Source: Chloracidobacterium sp.
GTDB lineage: Bacteria; Acidobacteriota; Blastocatellia; Pyrinomonadales; Pyrinomonadaceae
Assembly: GCA_016715795.1 (NCBI GenBank)
Contig: JADJXP010000002.1
Span: 496,001-560,000 of the forward strand
DNA: 64,000 nt
Direction of reading: 5' to 3'
Part shown: positions 41,452 to 50,285 of the stretch, piece by piece
Position numbering within the stretch: position 1 is the first letter of the stretch
How the letters are laid out: every line of letters begins with the position of its first letter
The notes under the pieces: model-generated
Told to the model about the DNA's origin: nothing
What the model saw: only the letters and a program-made list of their open reading frames with translations
The model's database searches: none
Program-made: the position numbers and the translations under genes

Positions 41452-41456
41452 GAGAA

Positions 41457-41484
41457 CTCTTATTGATGCCCGACTAATTGTCAA
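41457..41484 (-). promoter_or_regulatory. Promoter of tRNA-Val/tRNA-Asp unit
   Basis: On the minus strand TTGACA (41484-41479), a 16-bp spacer and TAAGAG (41462-41457), just before the tRNA-Val 5' end at 41451. Confidence 0.55.
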
Positions 41485-41633
41485 AAAAACGCGCCCGTGT
41501 GCCATACGGCGGGCGAAGTGATACCTTACGAAAATAACCTCACCTAGTCAAGTTCATGTCTCTCCCTCGTCGCTGACTCGTGCGGCAATTATCGCCGGAC
41601 AGAAACTTTCACCACCAAACCATCTCGCCTTGG

Positions 41634-42068
41634 TCAATTCACCGTCTCTGAGACCACTTCGGCTGGCGTCATCGCCTGGGCGTTCGCCTGATCGGTCACC
41701 ATCAGCGGAAGTTCATCGAGGACGACGGTGTTGGCGATGGTCTGGATCCAGTAGGTGCCGGGATCGGGGAAGACGACGTTGACAAAAAAGCTGACATTGT
41801 CGGTAAATCCACCCTCGGCGAGTTGGATGGTCGTCGGGGCCGATGTAACGACGAGGTTCTGCTTGTCAGGAGCGAGAATTCGAACCTCGGTCTCATGATT
41901 GCCTGCACCGGCCCAGTGGTTAATGACGGCGAACTTGATCAGTGAAACGGGGAGCTTCTCGACCATTATGTTTTGAAAAACGCCCATCAGTGAGATCTTG
42001 TTGCCCATCTCGATGCGAACGTCGTCGCAGAGGAGCGTGTACATTAATTTGAGGTTTGCTGACGTCAT
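41634..42068 (-). CDS. Conserved protein of the DUF6941 type
   Basis: 144 residues beginning LKLMYTLLCDDVRIEMGNKISLMGVFQNI, a start shared by a family of small cytoplasmic beta-rich proteins (DUF6941, by recollection). The body is strands such as AVINHWAGAGNHETEVRIL and VSFFVNVVFPDPGTYWIQT. No catalytic motif. Function unknown. A heptamer-like GAATTGA repeat lies just upstream of the start (42069-42107). Confidence 0.65.
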   Translation of the reverse strand: MTSANLKLMYTLLCDDVRIEMGNKISLMGVFQNIMVEKLPVSLIKFAVINHWAGAGNHETEVRILAPDKQNLVVTSAPTTIQLAEGGFTDNVSFFVNVVFPDPGTYWIQTIANTVVLDELPLMVTDQANAQAMTPAEVVSETVN

Positions 42069-42107
42069 ACGTAATTGAGAATTGAGAATGGAGAATTGAG
42101 TATGAGA
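42069..42107. repeat. Short tandem repeat (GAATTGA type)
   Basis: About four GAATTGA/GAATGGA heptamers between the DUF6941-type and dienelactone hydrolase genes. Only one arm is evident. Confidence 0.6.
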
Positions 42108-42144
42108 TCAAGAGTGGATCCAGTCATTTTCCACTTTCCATTCG

Positions 42145-43032
42145 TTAAGCTGCTCCATGTTTCTTGAACCAGGCGACCAGCTTCGCCCAAGCCGCTTCGC
42201 TGGCTTCTTTGTTGAAGCTTGGCCGGTAATCGGCGTGAAAGCCGTGATCGGCCTTGGGGTAGATGATGATCTCGGACTCGCCCTTGGCTTTCTTGAGCGC
42301 CTCGCGCATCCGCTCGACGCCTTCGACCGGAATGCCCTTGTCCAACCCGCCGTAAAGGCCGAGAACCGCACCCTTGATCTCGGCGGCGTGGTCGATGGGC
42401 GTCGTCGGCTGCAGCGTGTTGATGGGTGAATTCGCCGTCGGAACGACACGGCCATACCAGGCACCGCCGGCTTTCACTTTCGAGTTATGAGCGGCGTAAA
42501 GCCAAGTAATTCGGCCACCCCAGCAAAAGCCGGTGATCGAGAGCTTTTTGGTGTTGCCGCTGTTCTTGGCAGCCCACGCGACCGCCGCGTCGAGGTCAGA
42601 CATCGACTGCGTATCGGGAATTCGGCTGTAAATCTGCCGGTTGATCTCGCGCGGGTCTTTAAGATCCTTGACGTCGCCGACGCGGGCATAAAGGGCCGGC
42701 GCGACTGCCATAAAACCCAGCTTTGCGAACCGTCGGCAGATGTCTTGTATCCACTCGTGAACGCCGAATATCTCATGAATCACGAGCACAACCGGGAATT
42801 TCTTGCCCTTCTTATCCGGCATCGCTCGATACGCCGGTATCTCACCGTCAGCGACGGGGATCTTCACCTCGCCGACGATCAGTCCTTTGTCGTCGGTCGT
42901 GATCCGCGTCTGGGCCTGTATCGGCGACACGGCGGCGGCATACAGGCCCGCACCGAGGATGGACGTTACGAAGAACTCGCGTCGATCCAGAGCAGGCGCG
43001 TCCGGGTTCGAATTCACAATGTCAATGTGCAT
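42145..43032 (-). CDS. Exported dienelactone hydrolase family protein
   Basis: 295 residues. An N-terminal twin-arginine-like signal (LDRREFFVTSILGAGLYAAAV) precedes an alpha/beta-hydrolase domain of the dienelactone hydrolase family: IHEIFGVHEWIQD, nucleophile elbow ITGFCWGG (Cys nucleophile), and the final catalytic His in ADHGFHADYR. The natural substrate is unknown; export suggests a periplasmic ester or lactone. Confidence 0.88.
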   Translation of the reverse strand: MHIDIVNSNPDAPALDRREFFVTSILGAGLYAAAVSPIQAQTRITTDDKGLIVGEVKIPVADGEIPAYRAMPDKKGKKFPVVLVIHEIFGVHEWIQDICRRFAKLGFMAVAPALYARVGDVKDLKDPREINRQIYSRIPDTQSMSDLDAAVAWAAKNSGNTKKLSITGFCWGGRITWLYAAHNSKVKAGGAWYGRVVPTANSPINTLQPTTPIDHAAEIKGAVLGLYGGLDKGIPVEGVERMREALKKAKGESEIIIYPKADHGFHADYRPSFNKEASEAAWAKLVAWFKKHGAA

Positions 43033-43135
43033 GTTGGATAGCTTTCAGTGGCCATGCTTTTGATTCTACTTTTCATTTCTCGCACGTCAAAAGGTATAAT
43101 CGGCAAATCAGCCGCACTCGCGAGCTTGCTGGATT

Positions 43136-43363
43136 ATGCTCATGTATGCCCTGATCGGCCTCTCACTCGTCCTCGTCGGCGTTGCCGGCCTTCAGTTCGC
43201 CTACCTCTTCTACATCGACCGCATCTATCGCGAACGGCAGAGATACCTGCAGGGCCTCGAATATCGTTACAACGAACTCAAAGCGCAGTTAGATGATGCT
43301 CAGCGTCGGTTGGCCGTGCACGAACCGGTCCACGAGTGGGCTGAGGTTATAGAGGAACATTAG
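43136..43363 (+). CDS. Small membrane-anchored coiled-coil protein
   Basis: 75 residues: one N-terminal helix (LIGLSLVLVGVAGLQFAYLFYI), then a charged coiled-coil-like segment (RIYRERQRYLQGLEYRYNELKAQLDDAQRRL). A TATAAT box lies at 43095-43100. It faces the Smr gene tail-to-tail with a 4-nt overlap. Family unknown; the clean TM-plus-coil design supports a real gene. Confidence 0.65.
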   Translation: MLMYALIGLSLVLVGVAGLQFAYLFYIDRIYRERQRYLQGLEYRYNELKAQLDDAQRRLAVHEPVHEWAEVIEEH

Positions 43364-43659
43364 AGGTCGAGCTTTACGACGGTCGCTCCCCAACTGCCTG
43401 AGAACTCAGGCGCATTTTTGAACGACTCGACAAAATCCATCTCAGACAGCGTTTTTCTCACGATCTCACGCTGAACGCCGACGCCCTTACCGTGGATGAT
43501 CCTCACGATCGGAAACCCTTTCTTGTGAGCCTCGGCCATGTATGCTTCAACGACCGCACGGATATCTCGCGGGGCAAACGAATGCAGGTCGAGCGAATCC
43601 GTGATCTCGATCTCGACAGGTTCCGGGAATGGATTTTCTGCGTCGTCGGGCGAGGTCAT
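43360..43659 (-). CDS. Smr-domain protein
   Basis: 99 residues. A small Smr (MutS2 C-terminal-like) nuclease/nicking domain: LDLHSFAPRDIRAVVEAYM, then IVRIIHGKGVGVQREIV (HGxG motif) and the closing GSWGATVVKL. The usual LDLHG Gly is replaced by Ser. It starts 4 nt inside the upstream SH3 lipoprotein gene, so three genes (46156 down to 43360) probably form one transcript. Confidence 0.87.
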   Translation of the reverse strand: MTSPDDAENPFPEPVEIEITDSLDLHSFAPRDIRAVVEAYMAEAHKKGFPIVRIIHGKGVGVQREIVRKTLSEMDFVESFKNAPEFSGSWGATVVKLDL

Positions 43660-44786
43660 TTCTTTACCTGCTTGACCTCGTACTGGGCGATGTCCTCGGG
43701 CGGCGTGACTTTTAGGCGGTTCTTGTCCTTAAAGACAATGAATCGCTTGTCGTCCATCTGGCCGTTAGGATTGCGGATCTTGACCGTGAAGGTCTTGTTG
43801 TCACCTCTGCCGTCGACGACCAGCGGCAGCGTGCCCCAAACCTCGGTATTGGGCGAGGTCTTCCAGACGGTGTAATACGACTGGTCGTATTTGTCGAAAG
43901 CCAGCACAAGAATGCTGTCGAAATCGGGCTCGACACCGTCGATCGGTTTTGAAAAACTGCTGCGCGAGAGGATGACCCAACTGCCCGGTGCAAGCGTTTT
44001 ATCACCCGCTCCGACCTTGTTTGCCGAGTCGGCGTCGAGCCGCTGCCAGGTCACGAACTTCCGGTTATTGTGCTGAAAAAAGACGATATCACTCGGCACC
44101 TGCAACTCGACCTGGCGGCCAAACAGCCATCCGGCCGGTGCCGGTGAGACCGATGGGTCGAGCTTGACAAGATACCAGATGTCGTACTTCTCATCTATCT
44201 TCTCAGGTTCCCCTTCTTTGGCTGCTTCGATATCCTCGTTTTTGGTTCGCTTGCCCGTTTTTCGCTGGCCGCGTGGAGCATCATCGACATCAGGGACTTC
44301 CTGCTTCGGGACGAATTTCCAAGCCATGATCTCGAAGGTTGAACTGTGCGCCAGCTTGAATAGGACGTTCTCCGGATCCATATCCGGGGCTGAACGAAGA
44401 TTCGATGCCGAGCGGATAATGCCTGCGGCCTGAGGCGTCTGGTCCTTAAAGTCCTCGGCGATCTTACGCGAGCGTGCCAGCGTGTCGCTTGTGATGACAT
44501 TCTGCGCCTCGATCCAGCCCTCGGTCTGTGCATCGTCAAACGCACGCACGCGATACCAGAGCACCTTTTCGTACTCCATCGTGTCGATAACGTCGAGTCG
44601 GTCGCCACGCTTGACCTCAAGCAGATCGGCCGCAACCACGGCGTAAGAGGTGCGGATCTGCGCAGTCTTGGCGATGACAGTGGCCGTATCACTAGGCCCG
44701 ATGATGCTGCCGACCATATCGCCGCAGCCAAGCTGAGCGAGCGCGAGCAGTAGTAGGAGAATAAAGGTCAGGTAATGCGTTCTCAT
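43656..44786 (-). CDS. Lipoprotein with SH3-like domains
   Basis: 376 residues. Lipoprotein signal LTFILLLLLALAQLGCG (lipobox AQLGC). Two SH3b-like segments are visible: TAQIRTSYAVVAADLLEVKRGDRLDVID with WYRVRAFDDAQTEGWIEAQNV (about 40-100), and SASNLRSAPDMDPENVLFKLAHSSTFEIMAW (about 125-160) interrupted by a charged insert. The rest is beta-rich. Likely binds envelope glycans or peptides; unproven. Confidence 0.75.
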   Translation of the reverse strand: MRTHYLTFILLLLLALAQLGCGDMVGSIIGPSDTATVIAKTAQIRTSYAVVAADLLEVKRGDRLDVIDTMEYEKVLWYRVRAFDDAQTEGWIEAQNVITSDTLARSRKIAEDFKDQTPQAAGIIRSASNLRSAPDMDPENVLFKLAHSSTFEIMAWKFVPKQEVPDVDDAPRGQRKTGKRTKNEDIEAAKEGEPEKIDEKYDIWYLVKLDPSVSPAPAGWLFGRQVELQVPSDIVFFQHNNRKFVTWQRLDADSANKVGAGDKTLAPGSWVILSRSSFSKPIDGVEPDFDSILVLAFDKYDQSYYTVWKTSPNTEVWGTLPLVVDGRGDNKTFTVKIRNPNGQMDDKRFIVFKDKNRLKVTPPEDIAQYEVKQVKK

Positions 44787-46156
44787 TTACGGGTCGAGGA
44801 CAGTTTTCGCCAGTTATTATAACCCAACTTGTCGAGCAATTTCTTCTGCCGACTGTTTGGTTTTGCTACGACTTTTAATGTACCGTCTGTCGATTCAATA
44901 GCGGCGTAACTAATAAGTGCCGTCCAATCAAGCTTTTCTCGGCCCGTCACATAACGTTCGACGATCGGCACAAGTTCCGGCCGTTGCTTCATTATCGCCG
45001 TGATTGCCGCATTGCCATCCGTCGGTGCCGCCGTGCCGCTGTGCTTCTGATAGGCTTCTCTCACGATGTCGTCGGTCGAGCGTTTCCCCTTAGACACCTC
45101 AAGCATCACCAGATCGCACAGGAACGCCACCAGCATCCCGCGGGCGTAGATCAGCGAGTTATTGTCGCCCGACCAACGGGTCTTTGACGCGTCTATCAGC
45201 GACAACTTGCCGCCAAGTCGCCGGTCGATCGAATACGCCTGACTAAGCGAATCAAGATAATCCTCAAACCGCAGCCGATTCACCGCCACGCCGAGCTTGA
45301 GCGACTGATACAACGCAAACCCCTCATAAAACCAGTCGTAATTCCCGGTCAGATTCACGCCCTCAGGGATCCACAAATGGAACATCTCATGCCGCAATTG
45401 TTCGTGGAGACGCTGGAGAGATTGCGATCTAAACGGCATATCGGTGGACAATATCGTCACATTCGTGCCGCGCGTGTCGCCTTCCCAGATGCCATGAGGG
45501 CCGCCTAACTTGGCCAGCGCGATCTGATAATGTTTTCCGGCGGGAAGATCGCCGAATATACGAGATTGACGGTCGAATATTTCCGCCGCGAGCGATCCTA
45601 GGTCGGCGTCGTCAAATTGCCACTCGCCTAATAGTTGCGTGCCGAGGTTTGCTTCGCCGGCGACGACTTGTTCTCGCCTCCAGTTCTTGCCCAGGATCAG
45701 GACCGCATTGTCGGCATCTGCAAGACTCATAATCTCATAATCTAGGTCCTCAGACCGTTTCAGGCTGAGTTTCACCGACCTACCTGATGTAGGCTGTGGT
45801 AGGAGGTCGCCAAGCATCAGAATTCCACCCTCTGTCGTGAGCCACGAGATATGAGCCCTGGCTGCCGATGGTTTTGGTGGCCTAAGATCGACATCATAAG
45901 ACCACCATTCCCGATCACGCCTAACGTTGATAATGCGTTCGTTCGGAAGGCCAATGCCCGCGTAGCTTGAGAGAAAGGTGAGGGGCGAACGTTCGTCTCT
46001 CATAGGACGATCACGCCATTGGATGTGGGCAACAGACCGCTCCGCATCCGGACGGACAATAGCCTCGATGTCCTGTGCACTTGCGGTGATGAATGCCCCT
46101 AGAATGACCAGCAAGCCAGTAAAGAAAGACAATATCGACCGGCAGGCTTTTGACAT
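44783..46156 (-). CDS. Exported M61-like metallopeptidase
   Basis: 457 residues with a signal peptide (SILSFFTGLLVILGAFITASAQ). The zinc site is HEMFHLW (HExxH, about residue 240), followed about 20 residues on by WFYEGFALY, the third-ligand Glu, as in glycyl aminopeptidase-type (M61) and related gluzincins. The N-terminal half is a beta-sandwich. Start codon overlaps nothing; it is the first gene of a three-gene run with the SH3 lipoprotein and Smr genes. Confidence 0.8.
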   Translation of the reverse strand: MSKACRSILSFFTGLLVILGAFITASAQDIEAIVRPDAERSVAHIQWRDRPMRDERSPLTFLSSYAGIGLPNERIINVRRDREWWSYDVDLRPPKPSAARAHISWLTTEGGILMLGDLLPQPTSGRSVKLSLKRSEDLDYEIMSLADADNAVLILGKNWRREQVVAGEANLGTQLLGEWQFDDADLGSLAAEIFDRQSRIFGDLPAGKHYQIALAKLGGPHGIWEGDTRGTNVTILSTDMPFRSQSLQRLHEQLRHEMFHLWIPEGVNLTGNYDWFYEGFALYQSLKLGVAVNRLRFEDYLDSLSQAYSIDRRLGGKLSLIDASKTRWSGDNNSLIYARGMLVAFLCDLVMLEVSKGKRSTDDIVREAYQKHSGTAAPTDGNAAITAIMKQRPELVPIVERYVTGREKLDWTALISYAAIESTDGTLKVVAKPNSRQKKLLDKLGYNNWRKLSSTRK

Positions 46157-46219
46157 CGGGAATAGCGGCGCAATAGAATTTCTCTTTCTTATCGCGACCG
46201 AGTTCAGGATAGAAGATTC

Positions 46220-46297
46220 GTGAGCCTAATCAAAATTATCATCGTCGCCCTCGTATTTTTGATCAGCCTGCTGTTCATCGGGCGGTTCTTTGTTTGA
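46220..46297 (+). CDS. Candidate 25-residue membrane peptide
   Basis: GTG-initiated frame of 25 codons encoding MSLIKIIIVALVFLISLLFIGRFFV, a single hydrophobic helix with two basic residues. A terminator hairpin follows 30 nt after its stop (46328-46351), and no other rightward gene ends there. The Shine-Dalgarno (GGATAGA) is weak. Could be chance. Confidence 0.35.
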   Translation: MSLIKIIIVALVFLISLLFIGRFFV

Positions 46298-46327
46298 CTA
46301 TAGGATGGCGAGTATTAAAAGTGGGTT

Positions 46328-46351
46328 GCGGTCGTTACGGCCGCTTTTTTG
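46328..46351 (+). terminator. Rho-independent terminator
   Basis: GCGGTC (46328-46333) pairs with GGCCGC (46339-46344) around GTTAC, then TTTTTTG. The only upstream rightward candidate is the 25-codon frame at 46220. Confidence 0.7.
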
Positions 46352-46356
46352 TTTTC

Positions 46357-46400
46357 ATTCGTGCATTCGTGGCTAAAAACCAAGCCACGAATGCACGAAT
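46357..46400. repeat. 18-bp palindrome upstream of purH
   Basis: ATTCGTGCATTCGTGGCT (46357-46374) and AGCCACGAATGCACGAAT (46383-46400) around an 8-base loop. Same 18-mer as at 18391-18439, with arms swapped. Confidence 0.9.
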
Positions 46401-46415
46401 AAGAGTGTCAACACA

Positions 46416-48002
46416 ATGGGTGAATTGATTAAGGTGAGACGTGCTCTATTGAGCGTTTCCGATAAAACAGGTCTTGTCGAATTGGCTCGGGTGCTCGACG
46501 GTTTTGGCGTCGAGATCATATCGACCGGCGGCACGGCAAAGGCATTGCGCGATGCCGGGTTGACGGTTCGCGACGTGTCCGGGGTGACCGGTTTTCCAGA
46601 GATGATGGACGGCCGCGTCAAGACGCTGCATCCTAAGATCCACGGGGCATTTCTCGCCCTGCGCGACAATGAAGAGCACATTGCCTCGATGGACGAGCAC
46701 GGTATCGAGCCGATCGATCTGGTCGTGGTCAACCTCTATCCATTCGAACAAACCATCGCCAAAGACGGCGTCACCCTCGCCGAAGCTGTCGAAAACATCG
46801 ACATCGGTGGCCCCGCGATGATCCGCTCAGCGGCTAAGAACTGGCGCGATGTTGCAATTGTAACCGATCCCGCTCAATACGGCGACGTTCAGTCTGAAAT
46901 GACTGCCAACGCAGGCTCGCTGTCGCTTAAGATGCGTTCCCGATTGGCCGCCGCCGCGTACACGAGAACCGCTCAGTACGATACGGCGATCTCGAACTAC
47001 CTCTCGAATCCGAGCGACAATGCAGAACCGGGAGCGATAGCGACCGGATTCTTTCCAGATCAGGCTACTCTCAGGTTTGCCAAGGTCTCAGACCTCCGCT
47101 ACGGGGAAAACCCGCATCAGCGAGCGGCTCGCTACACGGCCGACGGCGGTGGTATCGCCAACGCCGAGCAGCTTCACGGCAAAGAGATGTCGTTCAACAA
47201 TTACGTCGATGCCGACGCGGCCTGGGCGTTGGTGAACGATCTTGACGACACAGCCGTCGCGATCATCAAGCACACAAATCCATCCGGCGTCGGCGTGGGC
47301 GAAACAAACCTCGAAGCCTACAAACGTGCCCTCGCAACCGATCCCGTATCGGCATTTGGCGGCATCGTCGCATTTAACCGTAAGGTCGATGCCGAAGCCG
47401 CCGCGGTCGTTATAGAAGTTTTCTCCGAGGTCATCATCGCTCCCGATTACGACGACGATGCCCTCGAAGTATTCAAGACCAAGAAGAACCTGCGTGTCCT
47501 CCGTGTCAGTAGCCCGCCTGTAAGTAAGGGCTCAACGCACGTCGAGTACAAGCAGATCGCAGGCGGCTTCCTGGTTCAGGACGGTGACGACCATACTCTC
47601 AAGATGTCCGATCTCAATATCGTCACCGAACGCCGTCCGTCCGACGACGAAGTGAAAGCCATGCTCTTCGCTTCGACTGTTTGTAAGCACGTCAAATCAA
47701 ACGCCATTGTCCTCGCCGGCCCTGACCAAACCTTCGGCGTCGGTGCCGGCCAGATGAATCGTGTCGATTCGGTGCGGATCGCGGCGATGCGTGCGGAACG
47801 GTTCGGTTTCGACCTGACGGGTTCGGCCCTGGCATCGGATGCGTTCTTCCCTTTCCGCGACAGCGTCGATGAGGCCGCACGCCTCGGCGTGACAGCGATC
47901 ATACAACCGGGCGGCTCGGTCAAAGACGACGAATCCATCGCCGCCGCCAACGAACACGGCATCGCAATGGCGTTCACTGGGATTCGCCATTTCAAACATT
48001 AA
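46416..48002 (+). CDS. purH: Bifunctional AICAR formyltransferase/IMP cyclohydrolase
   Basis: 528 residues catalysing the last two steps of IMP synthesis. N-terminal MGS-like cyclohydrolase ([48 protein letters not shown]) and C-terminal AICARFT domain ([67 protein letters not shown]). The ATG at 46416 is 15 nt past a repeat palindrome. Confidence 0.97.
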   Translation: MGELIKVRRALLSVSDKTGLVELARVLDGFGVEIISTGGTAKALRDAGLTVRDVSGVTGFPEMMDGRVKTLHPKIHGAFLALRDNEEHIASMDEHGIEPIDLVVVNLYPFEQTIAKDGVTLAEAVENIDIGGPAMIRSAAKNWRDVAIVTDPAQYGDVQSEMTANAGSLSLKMRSRLAAAAYTRTAQYDTAISNYLSNPSDNAEPGAIATGFFPDQATLRFAKVSDLRYGENPHQRAARYTADGGGIANAEQLHGKEMSFNNYVDADAAWALVNDLDDTAVAIIKHTNPSGVGVGETNLEAYKRALATDPVSAFGGIVAFNRKVDAEAAAVVIEVFSEVIIAPDYDDDALEVFKTKKNLRVLRVSSPPVSKGSTHVEYKQIAGGFLVQDGDDHTLKMSDLNIVTERRPSDDEVKAMLFASTVCKHVKSNAIVLAGPDQTFGVGAGQMNRVDSVRIAAMRAERFGFDLTGSALASDAFFPFRDSVDEAARLGVTAIIQPGGSVKDDESIAAANEHGIAMAFTGIRHFKH

Positions 48003-48036
48003 CCCCACACGGGCATGGGGGCCACATGCCTACATG

Positions 48037-50109
48037 TCAGCGTGCTGGGACGAGTTCGCGGACGCGGGTTGCGACGTCGCGGAAGTCGACATTTTCGGCG
48101 TAGATCTTCTCAAACAAAGTGGCAGCTTCGTCGGCATCCCCATTAGCCTCGTGAGCTGAGGCGAGTTCGTACCAGAGGCCGTGATATTCCTCTTGTGATA
48201 ATTCGGTCGTACCCAAGGCCCGGGCAAACCACGTAACCGCGTGGTGGGCCATGCCGTTCTCGAGGAAGCAGTGGCCGAGGAGATTGGCACACTGGAAGTA
48301 TCGCCGCGTGCCGTCGTTTGGCGTGACCATATTGGCGGCGTCCTGATATTCGCGAATGGCGTCCTCCATCAGGCCCATTTCCTGATATGCGACGGCCATG
48401 TGATAGTGCGTGTCGTAGTCGCTGTGGTCGCCGGTTGGGTTCTCGTCAAGGCCAAACTCAGACCTGATCTCATCAATGCCGATCGCGTTGGCTGCGACAC
48501 ATTCCTCTACGACGATCTCGGTGACGGGTTCGGCCGGGGGGGCGGCACCGATCATAGAGCGGAGGCGGGCAAATTCTTCGCGGTCGCCGAATTGCTTGGC
48601 AAGCTCAGCAAGCGCCTTTTCTGCGAGGTCATTGTAATCGTTGTCGATATAGAACTCGATGCTCTCGAGCTCTGTTTGAATCTTCTGCTCGTCGGCGTGC
48701 GAGAGCCCGGAAGCCTCCTCTCTGTCCGCAACCAAAGCCTGGTGAACTGTTTCGACGACGTGCGCATCGATGACCTCACCGTTCCGCTCGACGGCCGTCA
48801 TCTGTGGAAGATCGTAGTCGGTCGCGTGAGCCTCCTCCGTTGCGATCGGCGACATTTCCTCGTCGTTGTCTGCGCCGAACTCGTCACGGATCTCGGCGAG
48901 CCGGTCGCGGTAGCGCGTCTCGTGTGGGCGCTGGATGACGAGCTGCTTTAGTGCCGTTCGCTCGTCTTCGACGGAGCCTTGTATCGAGGCCGCTGCGTAG
49001 AGTCTTTCCAGGGCGAGCCGGATGCCGTTCTCGTCGTTAAGCCACGAGTTATAGCGATAGAGCAGCCGCAGGCCGGCGAGTTGGTTCGGGTCGCGTTCGA
49101 GTATCTCATTGATCCACTGGCCGCATTCTTCCGACTGGCCGCCCGCGAGCAGGTATTCCGCCGACATTGTCAGGATACGTGCGGCCGAAGCCGCGTCGTT
49201 GACGTTGAGGTAGATGCGGATGAGGTCGAGGAATTTCGGGTAGTTGGCCGGCTCGGTCTCGACAAGCCTTACGACTGCTTTTTCAGCACCCGCGGCGTTC
49301 TGCGAATCGATACAGCATTCGATCAGCAGGAACAGTACCTCGCGGTTGTAGGGCTCATTCTCAAGGATCTCTTCGAGCAGGGAAACGGCCTTCCCCGCGC
49401 GGCCGAGAGCGGACTGGGCCTTGACGAGGCCGTTGAGAATGCGCAGGTCTGTCTGATGGATGTCGTAGCCCTTCATCAGGGCTCGGATGGCCTCTTCGTG
49501 ACGGCCAAGCCGGCCAAAGCGGGCACCGGCCTCGGCAAACGCCTCGACGGCGTCATCTTTTTGGCCCTCGCGAAGGTATGAGTCTGCCAGATTGATGCAG
49601 ACGTCGGTGTTGTTAGGGTCGAGCAGCGCGATCTGCTTATACATCGCCAACGCTTCGAGCCGACGGCCCTGCTTTTGGTAATGTTCGGCAAGGGTCGTGT
49701 AATGCGAACGCGCCTCGGCAAGTGATCCCTTGACCTTATGCAGTTCGGCGAGCTTCGCTGAGACGTCGATGGAATCGGGCTGGATGCGTGAGATCTTGTT
49801 ATAAACGGCGATGGCTTTCTGCGCAAAGCCCTGCTTGTTGTAATGGTCCGCGACCTGCATGTAGCAGTTGACCGCATCGCGTTTCTCGGCAGCCTTTACA
49901 TAGAGATCGCCGAGCATGTTGAGCGTCGCGATATCGCGCGGGTCATTGTCAACGACGGCCCGGTATTCGGCTATCGCCTGACGTATCTTGCCCTGCGCAA
50001 CATACTTTTCAGCACTGCGCATCGCCTTTGCTTTATCGAAGCCCATTATCGCTGGTGTTGGAGGTGCGGAAAAAATTCCGCCTGACAAAGCCGTGAGGGT
50101 CTTTTTCAT
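48037..50109 (-). CDS. Large TPR-repeat protein
   Basis: 690 residues, mostly tetratricopeptide repeats (for example AEKYVAQGKIRQAIAEYRAVVDNDPRDIATLNMLGDLYVKAAEKRDAV near the N terminus, and again at 545-680). A charged, less repetitive insert lies at about 425-540. No signal peptide. It is transcribed divergently from the sugar-nucleotide gene through overlapping promoters. A scaffold role is generic. Confidence 0.85.
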   Translation of the reverse strand: MKKTLTALSGGIFSAPPTPAIMGFDKAKAMRSAEKYVAQGKIRQAIAEYRAVVDNDPRDIATLNMLGDLYVKAAEKRDAVNCYMQVADHYNKQGFAQKAIAVYNKISRIQPDSIDVSAKLAELHKVKGSLAEARSHYTTLAEHYQKQGRRLEALAMYKQIALLDPNNTDVCINLADSYLREGQKDDAVEAFAEAGARFGRLGRHEEAIRALMKGYDIHQTDLRILNGLVKAQSALGRAGKAVSLLEEILENEPYNREVLFLLIECCIDSQNAAGAEKAVVRLVETEPANYPKFLDLIRIYLNVNDAASAARILTMSAEYLLAGGQSEECGQWINEILERDPNQLAGLRLLYRYNSWLNDENGIRLALERLYAAASIQGSVEDERTALKQLVIQRPHETRYRDRLAEIRDEFGADNDEEMSPIATEEAHATDYDLPQMTAVERNGEVIDAHVVETVHQALVADREEASGLSHADEQKIQTELESIEFYIDNDYNDLAEKALAELAKQFGDREEFARLRSMIGAAPPAEPVTEIVVEECVAANAIGIDEIRSEFGLDENPTGDHSDYDTHYHMAVAYQEMGLMEDAIREYQDAANMVTPNDGTRRYFQCANLLGHCFLENGMAHHAVTWFARALGTTELSQEEYHGLWYELASAHEANGDADEAATLFEKIYAENVDFRDVATRVRELVPAR

Positions 50110-50152
50110 GGGAGGACGGGTACAGGTAAACCCTTACGGACCTGTGAGATAC

Positions 50153-50181
50153 AGGATAGCAATTGACCTGAAAAGTGTCAA
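50153..50181 (-). promoter_or_regulatory. Promoter of the TPR gene
   Basis: On the minus strand TTGACA (50181-50176), a 17-bp spacer and TATCCT (50158-50153), about 44 nt before the start at 50109. It overlaps the divergent promoter. Confidence 0.6.
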
Positions 50182-50191
50182 TCAGTTTTAT
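50163..50191 (+). promoter_or_regulatory. Candidate promoter of NDP-sugar pyrophosphorylase gene
   Basis: TTGACC (50163-50168), a 17-bp spacer and TTTTAT (50186-50191), 95 nt before the start at 50286. The two -35 regions interlock, so the promoters should exclude each other. Confidence 0.4.
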
Positions 50192-50285
50192 GTTTACACA
50201 AACTTGTTTATTTACCATGCAGCGATCGGTTGTGGATCGAGTTGTTTTGATTTTTGGGGCGGCATTTTTTAGTCTTGTAATTTCT

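Noticed and set aside
48241..49581. Long rightward frames (236 and 200 codons) opposite the TPR gene
   Set aside because: They are antisense shadows of a repeat-rich TPR coding sequence, with no family match and no promoter.
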